DNA from: Zymoseptoria tritici IPO323
Lineage: Eukaryota > Ascomycota > Dothideomycetes > Mycosphaerellales > Mycosphaerellaceae
Direction: 5' to 3'
Length of the DNA: 64,000 nt
Assembly (NCBI RefSeq): GCF_000219625.1
Contig: NC_018217.1
Coordinates: 1,426,001 to 1,490,000 of the forward strand
Shown: piece by piece, positions 1-8,530 of the stretch
Layout: each line of letters opens with the position of its first letter
Numbering within the stretch: the stretch's first letter is position 1
The notes under the pieces: generated by a model
Seen by the model: the letters and a program-made list of their open reading frames with translations, nothing else
Database searches by the model: none
What the model was told of the DNA's origin: nothing
Position numbers and translations under genes: made by a program

Positions 1-98
1 TGGCGGTAAGATAAAAAAGCTCCGGCCCTTCCGCCTCTCAAGACCTGCTATTCGATCTTTCGCACGTTGTTCAACACACATATACCTCGAAAAGCGCA

Positions 99-1239
99 AT
101 GTCGCCCTCGTATGGCTCTTTTCGGAGTCCTCGGCCGTCGAATTCGCGGTCATCGACATTTCCTAGCTACAATACCTCCCGCAAGAAGCCTCGACGCTGG
201 CCGTTGGTCCTTCGATTCGTCAAAGGAGCCGTGCATGTAGATATCGCTATCGCGGTAATTCTACATGCGGCTTTCACGGCGTTGATATGCTACTGGCAGG
301 TGGAGAAGAGTGGACACTTGTCAATTCCTTCCAGCGTCGTGCCCAGTCTGAGTATTGTGGTCGGCTTGATGCTGGTGTTTCGTCAGTGCTACCAGTATAC
401 AGAGCGATTGTGCAACAGGTGTTCCCTAACGCATTTCTACAGGCAATGGAACAAGCTACGATCGTTTCTGGCAGGGCAATCAACTTTTCACAACCGTCGT
501 CACGAACATCCGCAATCTTACCCGCAGCTTTTTGGCCTGCTCGCACACCTCCAAAGGCCCTCCACCCACGGACGTCGAACGCGCCGACACCGAGCGCACC
601 GTCCGCGTGCTCCTGGCTCTCGTCTACGCGACCAAGAACCACCTCCGCGCCGAGTGGGGCGGCGCCATGCCTCCCTTGCTGCTAGCCCAGTCTGAGATCG
701 AACGCCATCGCAGGGAGAGCGTCTCGGTGCATAAACCAGAGTACGCTGAATTGCTCCCTCCCGGAACGCGTGGGCACGAAGAGTCCGGGTTGGGATTGTT
801 GCTGCAGCTCTCCATTCAAGTCGAAGCGTACATCAAACGCGCCCACGATCGAGGTTGGTTCCACAGTCCGCAGGCGTCACAGATGAGCGTGCAGCTCAAT
901 ACACTCGTGGCGGCGTATGGAAGTATGGAGACGATTCACCTCACGCCACTGCCAGTGGCGTATCTGATCCACATGCGACAGGTGTTGAGCTTGTTCTGTT
1001 GCGTGTTGCCATTCGCATGGGTAGCGGAGATGGGTTGGTGGACGGTGTTGATGGTCGCCGTGGTGTCGTTCACGCTGTATGGCATTGAAGCTATTGGGCA
1101 ACAGCTTGAGGATCCGTTTGGGTACGATCGAATTGATATCAAGGTCGATGCTATCGCGGAGGATTTGAGGGTCGAGACGACGGTCTTGCTGGAGAATTGG
1201 AGGAGAGGCGGAGATATGTTTCCGAAAGATCAGCTGTAA
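99..1239 (+). CDS. Bestrophin/UPF0187-family membrane channel protein
   Basis: Two exons, 99-381 and 443-1239, with a 61-bp intron starting GTCAGT and ending CTACAG; the splice restores frame as LVFR-NGTSYDRFWQG. The product is 359 residues. The motif NGTSYDRFWQGNQ followed by NLTRSFLAC is the recognisable bestrophin/UPF0187 signature after the second helix. Hydrophobic segments lie at about residues 46-66, 76-95 and as a pair at about 275-312, matching the family's four-helix layout; length also fits. Family members are anion (chloride) channels in the plasma or intracellular membrane; the substrate here is inferred. The start is the first ATG after the in-window 5' leader and precedes a Ser/Pro/Arg-rich cytosolic tail. 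The gene converges with the HET gene. Confidence 0.85.
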
Positions 1240-1415
1240 TAGCTCGAATTGGGTACATCATGCTGGGTATCTAGACATTACATGCTGTTGATGAAATATG
1301 ATGATGCTACAAACGAAGAAGATGTCAATTTGGTGCCAAAACGCTCATGCTCAAGCCATGCCAAACTCCACAATCGCTCACAAAGATAAAAAATACAGGG
1401 TATCCAACGCCTCGC

Positions 1416-4400
1416 TCAAATATCACCATTTGCGTGCGGTCGACTGCGACCATAAATCCTCTGCTGGCGCTTCGTGTCGCCGTGATATTCCGACATCAAA
1501 CCGATCGAAATCTCGTCGCTGAACACGACCGACTTTCCCAAGAGAGTCCAATGCTCGTTCTGAGATACAACATCCGAGGCGCCATTCGTTCTGGGCACAG
1601 GTCTCGGCTCCAAGATCCATAGTCGTGCCAGATGGACGTACTCTGGATTCACCAAAACCGTCGGTATCGCTGCTCGGATGTTCTCGTTCCCTATAGGCAC
1701 AAAGGTGAGCACTTTCCCATCGCCCTCTGTCGGAACCCAGAGAGGCCGCCATTTTTCCGGCTTGGACACCTGCCGCTGCGGCAGCCCGCGGATGACCAGG
1801 AAGTTGACAAAGTCCATGACGAAGCCAGCAGCTCGTTCACTCCACGCTTCCGCCGGCCATCGACCGCGTGTATTCTGCAGTGCAATCAGGAGCTCCCAAG
1901 CGCCTTTCAAGTCGACCTTCCAACGGCCCATGGAGTAGCGTTGAGCGACGTCGCTCATCCAGTCTGGTCCGCACTGGAAAACGCAGGCCAGAGTTTCCAC
2001 ATAGACCTCGGTCATGGGGCCGAAGAGCAGGTTTGCCTTTCGATCCTTTGTGAGGTAGCGTTTCCGGTTCCTGCCCCAATGCCGTTCATTGCAGACTTGT
2101 ATGAAGTCGCGAGCTAATTTCATCGTTTCTGCGTCTTCGATGGGACGGAGCTCGTCTAGACTCGCGCCGACGAAGTGGTGGGCAAGGCCGGGAGACCCGA
2201 TTTCTGGGATAGCTCGCACGTCAGTCAGAGGCTTCATCGGACTCAGGAACTTGAGGTCAAGGTCCAAGTGGTGTTCTGGGCCTGTTGTGTTGATGATGAA
2301 GCTGGCGTTCTCCGGAAGACGAGGCAAGGTCTTGGAGTTGTTCAACCCGGAATCTGCTACCGTTGGAACGCACAGCCATGAAGTACGATGTGATGTGATG
2401 GGCAGAGGCGCACCGACAGAGCACAACGCACCTGGATCTTGTGCAGCCAAGCCTAGCAAGAGGAGATCGTGGTAGCATTCGTTCGGCGAGAGGTTTTTCT
2501 TAGGGTCTCGGAAGTCCTTGTGCAATGCAAGGCCACACTCCATGGTGTTCAAGATGATCGCGATCTTGTCCTTTCTCGCGTCAGCGAGTCTCTGCTCTGC
2601 TGGGATACGAGGATCGCCTCCGGCCTCCATATCGAACACCTCAGCAACCACGGTCGAGAAGTTGCCATGGTGTAAAGTCATTTTCGTCTCGTCTGGAGCC
2701 ATCTTGCTTCGATCGCGGAAGAACGCATGCAGTGCAGGTTTGACAGCTTCGACGTCGGACTCAAAAGGCACTTCGGTCGACAGGTCCAGTAGATGAGCGA
2801 TAGTTTTGCCATTGAACCTCAACACATCGCGGCCTGACCATGTTCCCGGCCGTTTGCATGGGATTAGAAAGATGTGGTGCTTGCCCAATCGCATCTCATG
2901 TCTGCACCAAGCACGCTTGAACCAGGAAGACCTGAGAATCTTCCGCACAATCTTGAACATAGTCTCGTGGCTTTCCAAATACGGCGGCTGCTTCCGGCGA
3001 AACCGCTGTCTTGGCGCAACGTGGTTCATGGCGTTGTACTCGTCCATGTGCTTCTGAAGGATCTCGCCTTCGAAAGAGTCGAGCTCTATGTCGTCAAGAG
3101 CCACTATGACTCGCCGTGCACTGCGGTAGACCATATCCATTGCAGACATTGACACAGTGCGCTCGAAATCGGACTCCTGCTTGATGCATATCTGATCGAT
3201 CCAGAGGCCTTCGGCCTCAGATTGGCGTTCTTCCCATACAGCTTGAAAGATTTCTGGCTCGAGAGGTAGCGTAAAGTGCGAGCCATTCTTCTCAACTTGC
3301 AATTTGCGGCGATAGCTCAGTGCTATATAGGACTGGTGAAGTGTACGAACAGGTGCTTGATTGCTGTATATCAGGCGAAAGTTGAAGCTCTCCTTAATGT
3401 CTTGCTTGACCTCAAACTTTTCCGCGACCTTGGGGTCCATGGAAGCGAGTCGCGCGAGCAGCATGTTCGGATCAAGCTCTGTGGAAGCCTCGACACCGAG
3501 CAATCTGGACTTTTCGGTGCCGTTCAGCTTGTGGACATGCTCCCTTGGGATGTTGTGGTGATGCGGAATCCCAATTGACTTGGTCTCGAACTGGCACCCA
3601 TCGGCATGTAATTCGTGGCCGTTAGATTTAGTCGACAACGACGATAGCGAACGGCGATGACCCAAAGGGCTTGGAGACCGTGACCGTCGTTCTGGCGGAA
3701 CCCCAAATATGTCGGCGGCGGTGCCAGGAGAGGGCAGCATCGTGAATCTGGACATCTCCATGCCGGTAGACTGGTAATTTGGAGATGGTTCGCGAGACGA
3801 GACTGAAGGCGTATCCCCACTCGAGCTGCGCTCCTCTCGAATTGCAGTCAAATCCGTGGGCTGTCTAATCAGTATCTTTACAGCTGTTGGGAGCCCTGTA
3901 AGCTGATCTATCTGCTCGAGAGGACCATCAATGGTGGGCTTTCGGTAAGTGTCTCTCGAAGTGTGTCTTGAGCGTCTCGAATCATGGCGCCAGTATGCTG
4001 CAGATGCCACGAACGATTTGGACCCATAGGAGTAGGCATCGCCCGAGTCATCCTCACTATCTGTCTGATCACCGCTGATGTCGTTGCTCCAGCCTCTTTT
4101 ATGCATCGTCTTTTGACGAGTGATTGCATGTTCGGGTCTCAAGAACTGCGGTCCTTCGCCAGGGCCGGATACAGGGGTCGCGTTCGAATGGCTTAGACTC
4201 GATCGGTTCCGCTGCCGTGGAGTGTGGCCGTGGAACGCCGTCACAGCTCCCATCGCGGCTGCGAATGAACGCATACGCTCCGACATGCCACGTGGAGCTC
4301 TCTCGAGGTATTCCCGTTTCCACTTGGCTTCCTCGTACACCTCGTGCAGTCTCTCGGCCTCCTCTTCCGCGTCAAAGACAGCCACCTTGGCATCTCGATA

Positions 4401-5048
4401 GTCGATGAAAGCTTCGAGCTCTTTCTTACGAAGCTTATGCAATTTCTTGCGCCGTTCAGCAAAGTAGTCCGAGTCCTTCTGTGATTGTGCCGTGATTGGC
4501 TTCGAGGAGGTAATCGGCTTCGGCCAGTGAAACCGCTTTTGCTTTCTTGTAGGGGACGTCACAGAGGATGGCGAGCTGGGATCCGGATCGTCACCGAGAT
4601 GTTGAGCACCACGGTTGTTGCGAGCGAGGAATGTCTGTCTGCGAGCCAGGCCCATGGACGGCAGGTCTTCGTCGGCATCGCTAGATATGTTTCCATCGTT
4701 GTCAGCGCCCATGTGCCCTTCGTTCCGTCCAGGATCGGGAAGCGATTCGTCTTGATCCGCAGCCTCATGAACAAGATCCATGAAGTGAGCATGCATCTCC
4801 TCCTGCAGCTCGAGCAGAGCTAACAGCTCTGCTCGTCGCCGCCGATTCTCTTCCTTCTCCAAGAGCCTCCATGCTTCGTGGATGTGGTGGAAATGGTCGG
4901 ACAGGGTCTGCTTTGTCGACTCGGAGCCAGCGTGTCGATTGGGGTGGTACCTTCTCGCAAGGTGGTGGAACTGGGCTTTTATGGTGCTTCCCGAGGCGTC
5001 TCTCGAAACTTGAAGCGCTTGGAACGGGTCGAACGCTATTCCGGCCAT
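1416..5048 (-). CDS. HET-domain protein with N-terminal J-like domain
   Basis: One uninterrupted frame of 1210 residues. Residues 1 to about 75 look like a DnaJ J domain, but the HPD tripeptide needed to stimulate Hsp70 reads HPN (RRYHPNRH). A charged coiled-coil-like stretch follows (about 75-260), then a long Ser-rich disordered linker. The HET (heterokaryon incompatibility) domain begins near residue 572 with YIALSY and continues with LWIDQICIKQ to about 655; the usual SYxW tryptophan is replaced by Arg. The remaining 550 residues resemble the poorly conserved C-terminal half of large HET proteins. HET proteins trigger cell death on non-self recognition in fungi; that role is inferred here. 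A J-HET combination is unusual. Confidence 0.85.
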   Translation of the reverse strand: MAGIAFDPFQALQVSRDASGSTIKAQFHHLARRYHPNRHAGSESTKQTLSDHFHHIHEAWRLLEKEENRRRRAELLALLELQEEMHAHFMDLVHEAADQDESLPDPGRNEGHMGADNDGNISSDADEDLPSMGLARRQTFLARNNRGAQHLGDDPDPSSPSSVTSPTRKQKRFHWPKPITSSKPITAQSQKDSDYFAERRKKLHKLRKKELEAFIDYRDAKVAVFDAEEEAERLHEVYEEAKWKREYLERAPRGMSERMRSFAAAMGAVTAFHGHTPRQRNRSSLSHSNATPVSGPGEGPQFLRPEHAITRQKTMHKRGWSNDISGDQTDSEDDSGDAYSYGSKSFVASAAYWRHDSRRSRHTSRDTYRKPTIDGPLEQIDQLTGLPTAVKILIRQPTDLTAIREERSSSGDTPSVSSREPSPNYQSTGMEMSRFTMLPSPGTAADIFGVPPERRSRSPSPLGHRRSLSSLSTKSNGHELHADGCQFETKSIGIPHHHNIPREHVHKLNGTEKSRLLGVEASTELDPNMLLARLASMDPKVAEKFEVKQDIKESFNFRLIYSNQAPVRTLHQSYIALSYRRKLQVEKNGSHFTLPLEPEIFQAVWEERQSEAEGLWIDQICIKQESDFERTVSMSAMDMVYRSARRVIVALDDIELDSFEGEILQKHMDEYNAMNHVAPRQRFRRKQPPYLESHETMFKIVRKILRSSWFKRAWCRHEMRLGKHHIFLIPCKRPGTWSGRDVLRFNGKTIAHLLDLSTEVPFESDVEAVKPALHAFFRDRSKMAPDETKMTLHHGNFSTVVAEVFDMEAGGDPRIPAEQRLADARKDKIAIILNTMECGLALHKDFRDPKKNLSPNECYHDLLLLGLAAQDPGALCSVGAPLPITSHRTSWLCVPTVADSGLNNSKTLPRLPENASFIINTTGPEHHLDLDLKFLSPMKPLTDVRAIPEIGSPGLAHHFVGASLDELRPIEDAETMKLARDFIQVCNERHWGRNRKRYLTKDRKANLLFGPMTEVYVETLACVFQCGPDWMSDVAQRYSMGRWKVDLKGAWELLIALQNTRGRWPAEAWSERAAGFVMDFVNFLVIRGLPQRQVSKPEKWRPLWVPTEGDGKVLTFVPIGNENIRAAIPTVLVNPEYVHLARLWILEPRPVPRTNGASDVVSQNEHWTLLGKSVVFSDEISIGLMSEYHGDTKRQQRIYGRSRPHANGDI

Positions 5049-5207
5049 ATGTGGCGGTTGAGAATGTCAGAGAAACTGCATCGAAGAGCTCTCCTACACT
5101 CTCCCATTGTTATGTACCTTTCCAGGTTGCTTTGTCGGAAGGATGATGCATGGCATGGGTCCCAGCTCAGCTCCAACCCTTGCCGAGCAGTAAGGTTGAT
5201 TGGAACG

Positions 5208-5415
5208 CCAAATGTCTAGGGGGAGTACAGTCGGAGAGAACACTCGAGTTTCCCCGGGGCGTAGGATGCATCACGACTGCGTACTTTCGCGTGAGGCATA
5301 GTCCCCTGCCCGCAGCGGCGAGCGCCTTAGCAGACTCTATTACAGAGGCGCGCAAAGTTGAAGTTCGCCCGCAATTCGAGTGTTCTTTCCGACTGTACTC
5401 CCCCGAGACATTTGG
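5208..5415. mobile_element. MULE-type MITE with 43-bp terminal inverted repeats
   Basis: A 208-bp element with inverted ends: 5208-5250 and the reverse complement of 5373-5415 match at 40 of 43 positions, beginning CCAAATGTCT. It is flanked by a perfect 9-bp direct repeat, attggaacg, at 5199-5207 and 5416-5424, the expected target-site duplication. Long inverted ends with a 9-bp duplication are typical of Mutator-like (MULE) elements. The 122-bp interior has no coding potential, so the element is non-autonomous. It sits about 160 bp upstream of the HET gene start. It is not AT-biased, so it shows no RIP. Confidence 0.85.
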
Positions 5416-5904
5416 ATTGGAACGTGCACCGCCGCAAGGCCGCCCCGTCCCACGGTTCGCAGCGGCATCCTTAACTTAGTCGACATCTCGACACGAAGTT
5501 TGCCATCGACAGCATGCATAGCATACAAGCCGTCGGGGAGCGCTCGTGGAACAAAGAATCGTTCTCAACTCGGTCACAAGAACACAGAGCTAGCTGACGA
5601 CGACTCCTAGAATACTCATTCCTTGGGCATACTGTCTGATTCTACAACCCTCTTGCTTGCACGTTGGGAATCTGCAATCGCGATGACTGGGCCCGTGCTG
5701 GAATCCCTATAATTGTTCTCCGATGATGCCGTGCGAGGATCGTGAATAAAGCAGAGCGGCTTCCAGGTTGCAAGTTGAAATCCGTAACGCTGGGATGTTC
5801 TTCATCACAACGGAAATCTATCGGGACGTCCTGCAAGACGCACATATCGAGCGGAACTCAAAATACATGTACGGGCAATGAAACTGGATGTCTGCATGTA
5901 TGTC

Positions 5905-5995
5905 AGCAGGACAGCGAATTACCGTGTACGAGTGACTTAGCATGGCAGCTTAAGAACCGAGCAGGACAGCCTATTAACGCGTACAGGTAACTTAG
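5905..5995. repeat. Two imperfect 36-bp direct repeat units, period 55 bp
   Basis: Units at 5905-5940 and 5960-5995 both begin agcaggacagc and end cttag; by eye 29 of 36 positions agree. They lie just beyond the 3' end of the CorA-like gene. No coding or hairpin role is evident. Confidence 0.6.
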
Positions 5996-6137
5996 TAGGA
6001 CGGTCTCATAGCATGTACAGATCGCTTGCAGAGCATCGTCACAGCCTTAGCAGTGATCGTATCCATACGGGTCTGTTGGTCACGCAGTTTCGCGACATTG
6101 TCATCTACTCGTAGCCATCCACCGTGCATGGTTCTTT

Positions 6138-7839
6138 TCATTGCCGAGCCGTCATCGTCGTTTGCTTCTCCAAAGTCCAAGAGTTCGTCGTCGTTCTCAT
6201 TCGCCGCATCATCTCCTCCTCAGCTGTGGCAATATCGGAACCGGCGAACTGCTTCTGGAACTCCTCCCGAGTCTTGCGAAACCAGAACCACCAGGCAAAG
6301 TACACGAGAATGGTCAGCGGAATGGTCACGACGAAGAAGATCCAGATGTACGGGGACGCCAGCTTCTCGCCCGGTCCAGGATTCCAGTTGAACATCCCGT
6401 CCATGCCAAAGAACGACTATTGTATAAGGTCAGCAGTAACTCCAGCGATTACGGAACGAAGGACTTACTGCGACGGCTGTTCCTGGCAGGAACGTAAGCG
6501 TCAACACGGCGATGGTTTTCATGGCTGCCGAATCCTGCCGTGTTTCCTCTGCTAGCTGTGCCGTTGCTTTGGCAAGTTTCACATTGAGCAAGTTATCGAG
6601 ACGACTCTCTTCAGCGATTCGACGAGAGCTTTCAGCCAGCTGGATGTTCAGCTTGTTGTCTCGCAAAGCGACAATGCTGAACATCTGAAAATTCGTCAGT
6701 GTCATTGATCTGAAAAGTCACCGGTAGACATACTGCTTTCGACTGGTTGTCGATCCTCCTGGGTAACATTTCTAGATCCTTCTGCACCTGCGTCGAGTAC
6801 CGCATCTGCTGTTCGACCTTCTCCCGCATGTCCTCGATATAGCCAGTCCCACCTTCGAAGAGTACAGACCACAGCCGCTGGTAAGCATCCAGGTACTTGA
6901 GCAGATTCGAGCCGAGATCATTCTGGAAGTCGGACCTTCGCTGCAATCGGACATGCTCAAGATTCAGTCTGTTGATGAGCTTGTAGTCGCCATTGTCGTC
7001 CAAAGATATGACGCCCTCGGCGATACGCCTTTCGGCAGAAGTGATCAATCTTGTCAATTCTTGTACCGCGACAAGCGTCTCGTCTACATGGTGCTTGAGG
7101 ATGCAAAATGGCAGGATGGCAAAGTCCCGTGGCACCTTTGGGTGTTTATTCAAATATTGCTGGCCGGACAAGAGTGCATTCAGACTGTAGTGTTCATCGG
7201 CCACGTACAATCCGCCGCAGTAGTTTCGCTCTCGATTGACGAGTGACAAGGAGCAAAAAGACCGGCCGTCTCTCGGAGTCTGTAGCAGGAAAGCTAGACA
7301 CAATCAGCGGGTGATAGGAACACAGCATACGCTCATGGCATACTCAGAATGCCGTGGGAGGTGAGCGCAGCAGATCCTCCTTCGTCGCGGCGCCACAAGT
7401 GTGTGTACTCGTCGGATATCCACCCTTGATCGGTGATCGTTTTGATCACTTCCGAGTCGAAAGGCACATTTTGTGTATCCTTGAGGTTGGCTGATGTTGA
7501 GTTGCCGATCCTGAGGGTTCCTTAGCTTTCTTGTTCGTCTCGGTGAGCTCCAACGTCCTTACAGTAATTTGAAGCGGACGGTGCTATCGTCGTAGCTCCT
7601 GTCTATCTGTCGTTTTGTCAGAAAAACTTCGAGGGCGCTTTCCGCACAGGGTCCCCTTCACCTTATGATTGACAAGGAAGTCCTCCTCTTCAAGCTTCCT
7701 CAAGGGCCTGGTCTTGAGTGTCTGTGGAAATTTCCAGTCGTTGTGCTGCTTCGTCAGTATGTTTTGGTCAAAGACATGGTTCCAGGCTCTTTACCTCCAG
7801 CCGAGAGTCGCTGATCTCCCACTTTTGTAGCTCCGCCAT
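6138..7839 (-). CDS. CorA-like membrane protein, seven exons
   Basis: Exons on the minus strand: 7839-7795, 7745-7662, 7606-7563, 7510-7344, 7293-6734, 6684-6469 and 6416-6138; introns of 49-55 bp, all with GT-AG ends and consistent phase. The product is 464 residues. The long N-terminal part is soluble and helical (coiled coil about residues 230-370). Two helices close the protein: about 359-379, containing TLTFLPGTAVASFFGM, and about 395-418, YIWIFF...WWFWF. This is the CorA two-helix arrangement, but the GMN signature reads FGMDGMF, so divalent-cation transport is not assured. The start ATG, followed by AELQKW, is the first in frame. Several exons are under 90 nt, so single-frame gene finding would miss the N-terminus. 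Confidence 0.75.
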
Positions 7840-8530
7840 TTTGTGGTTCGGTAGCAGAGCAACGTCCGACTGATTAACACGGTTGAGTCTGGTTCCTGTC
7901 GAGGCTCGAGAGGTTCACGCCTAGCAATCTATGTGCGTACACCTCACTCCATCGCTGAAAAGGTTGCAAAACCGGTGTGCGGAGGTCGCGATGAGAGCAT
8001 GCCGGTCTTATGCAAGATGCGCTGGACCTTGGCTAGACTGGAGGATCTGCTCATGCACGCTTCGAGAGCGCGGCAGACGATTTCATCAAAGTTCCTGAAC
8101 TTCCATCGCGGACGATGGATCTGGTCCTCACTGTTCCCTTTCGCTTGCCTCACCGCTATCATGGCGTTTCAGCGGACGACCTGTGCTACTCGAGAACATC
8201 GAGCGCGAGGCGAGATTGTCCATCGGGCAAACTCTTCTGGCCACGGTAGAACTATCGCCGGGCCGGGGTGGCTGTCGATCACATGCACTCCTGGACTCTC
8301 GCGCAGGTGGCTGTGCAAAACGATTCCAAGCGCGCGTCAGTTCGCATGCATTATTCGTCGAGAAGACTTGACAGATACTTGATGGTGTCTGAGCCTCGTT
8401 GCAAACTTTGTTCCTGAAATAAGGACGGCATGGCCGCTTCACGCCACTGATGAGAGATTTTGGGATGTGGTGAAAGGGATCTCGCCGTCTCTGTCAGCCT
8501 CGCAAAAGCTGGAAGAGGACAGCACGCCAG
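7840..8530. other. Divergent intergenic region
   Basis: This 691-bp region separates the divergent starts of the CorA-like gene and the PfkB/RyR gene and so should hold both promoters. Open frames on both strands (for example 7944-8162 minus) show no family motif or splice-supported continuation. I see no RNA gene or repeat. Confidence 0.5.

Noticed and set aside
1632..2117. 161-codon plus-strand frame opposite the HET gene
   Set aside because: Shadow frame of a 1210-codon gene with clear domains; no independent support.
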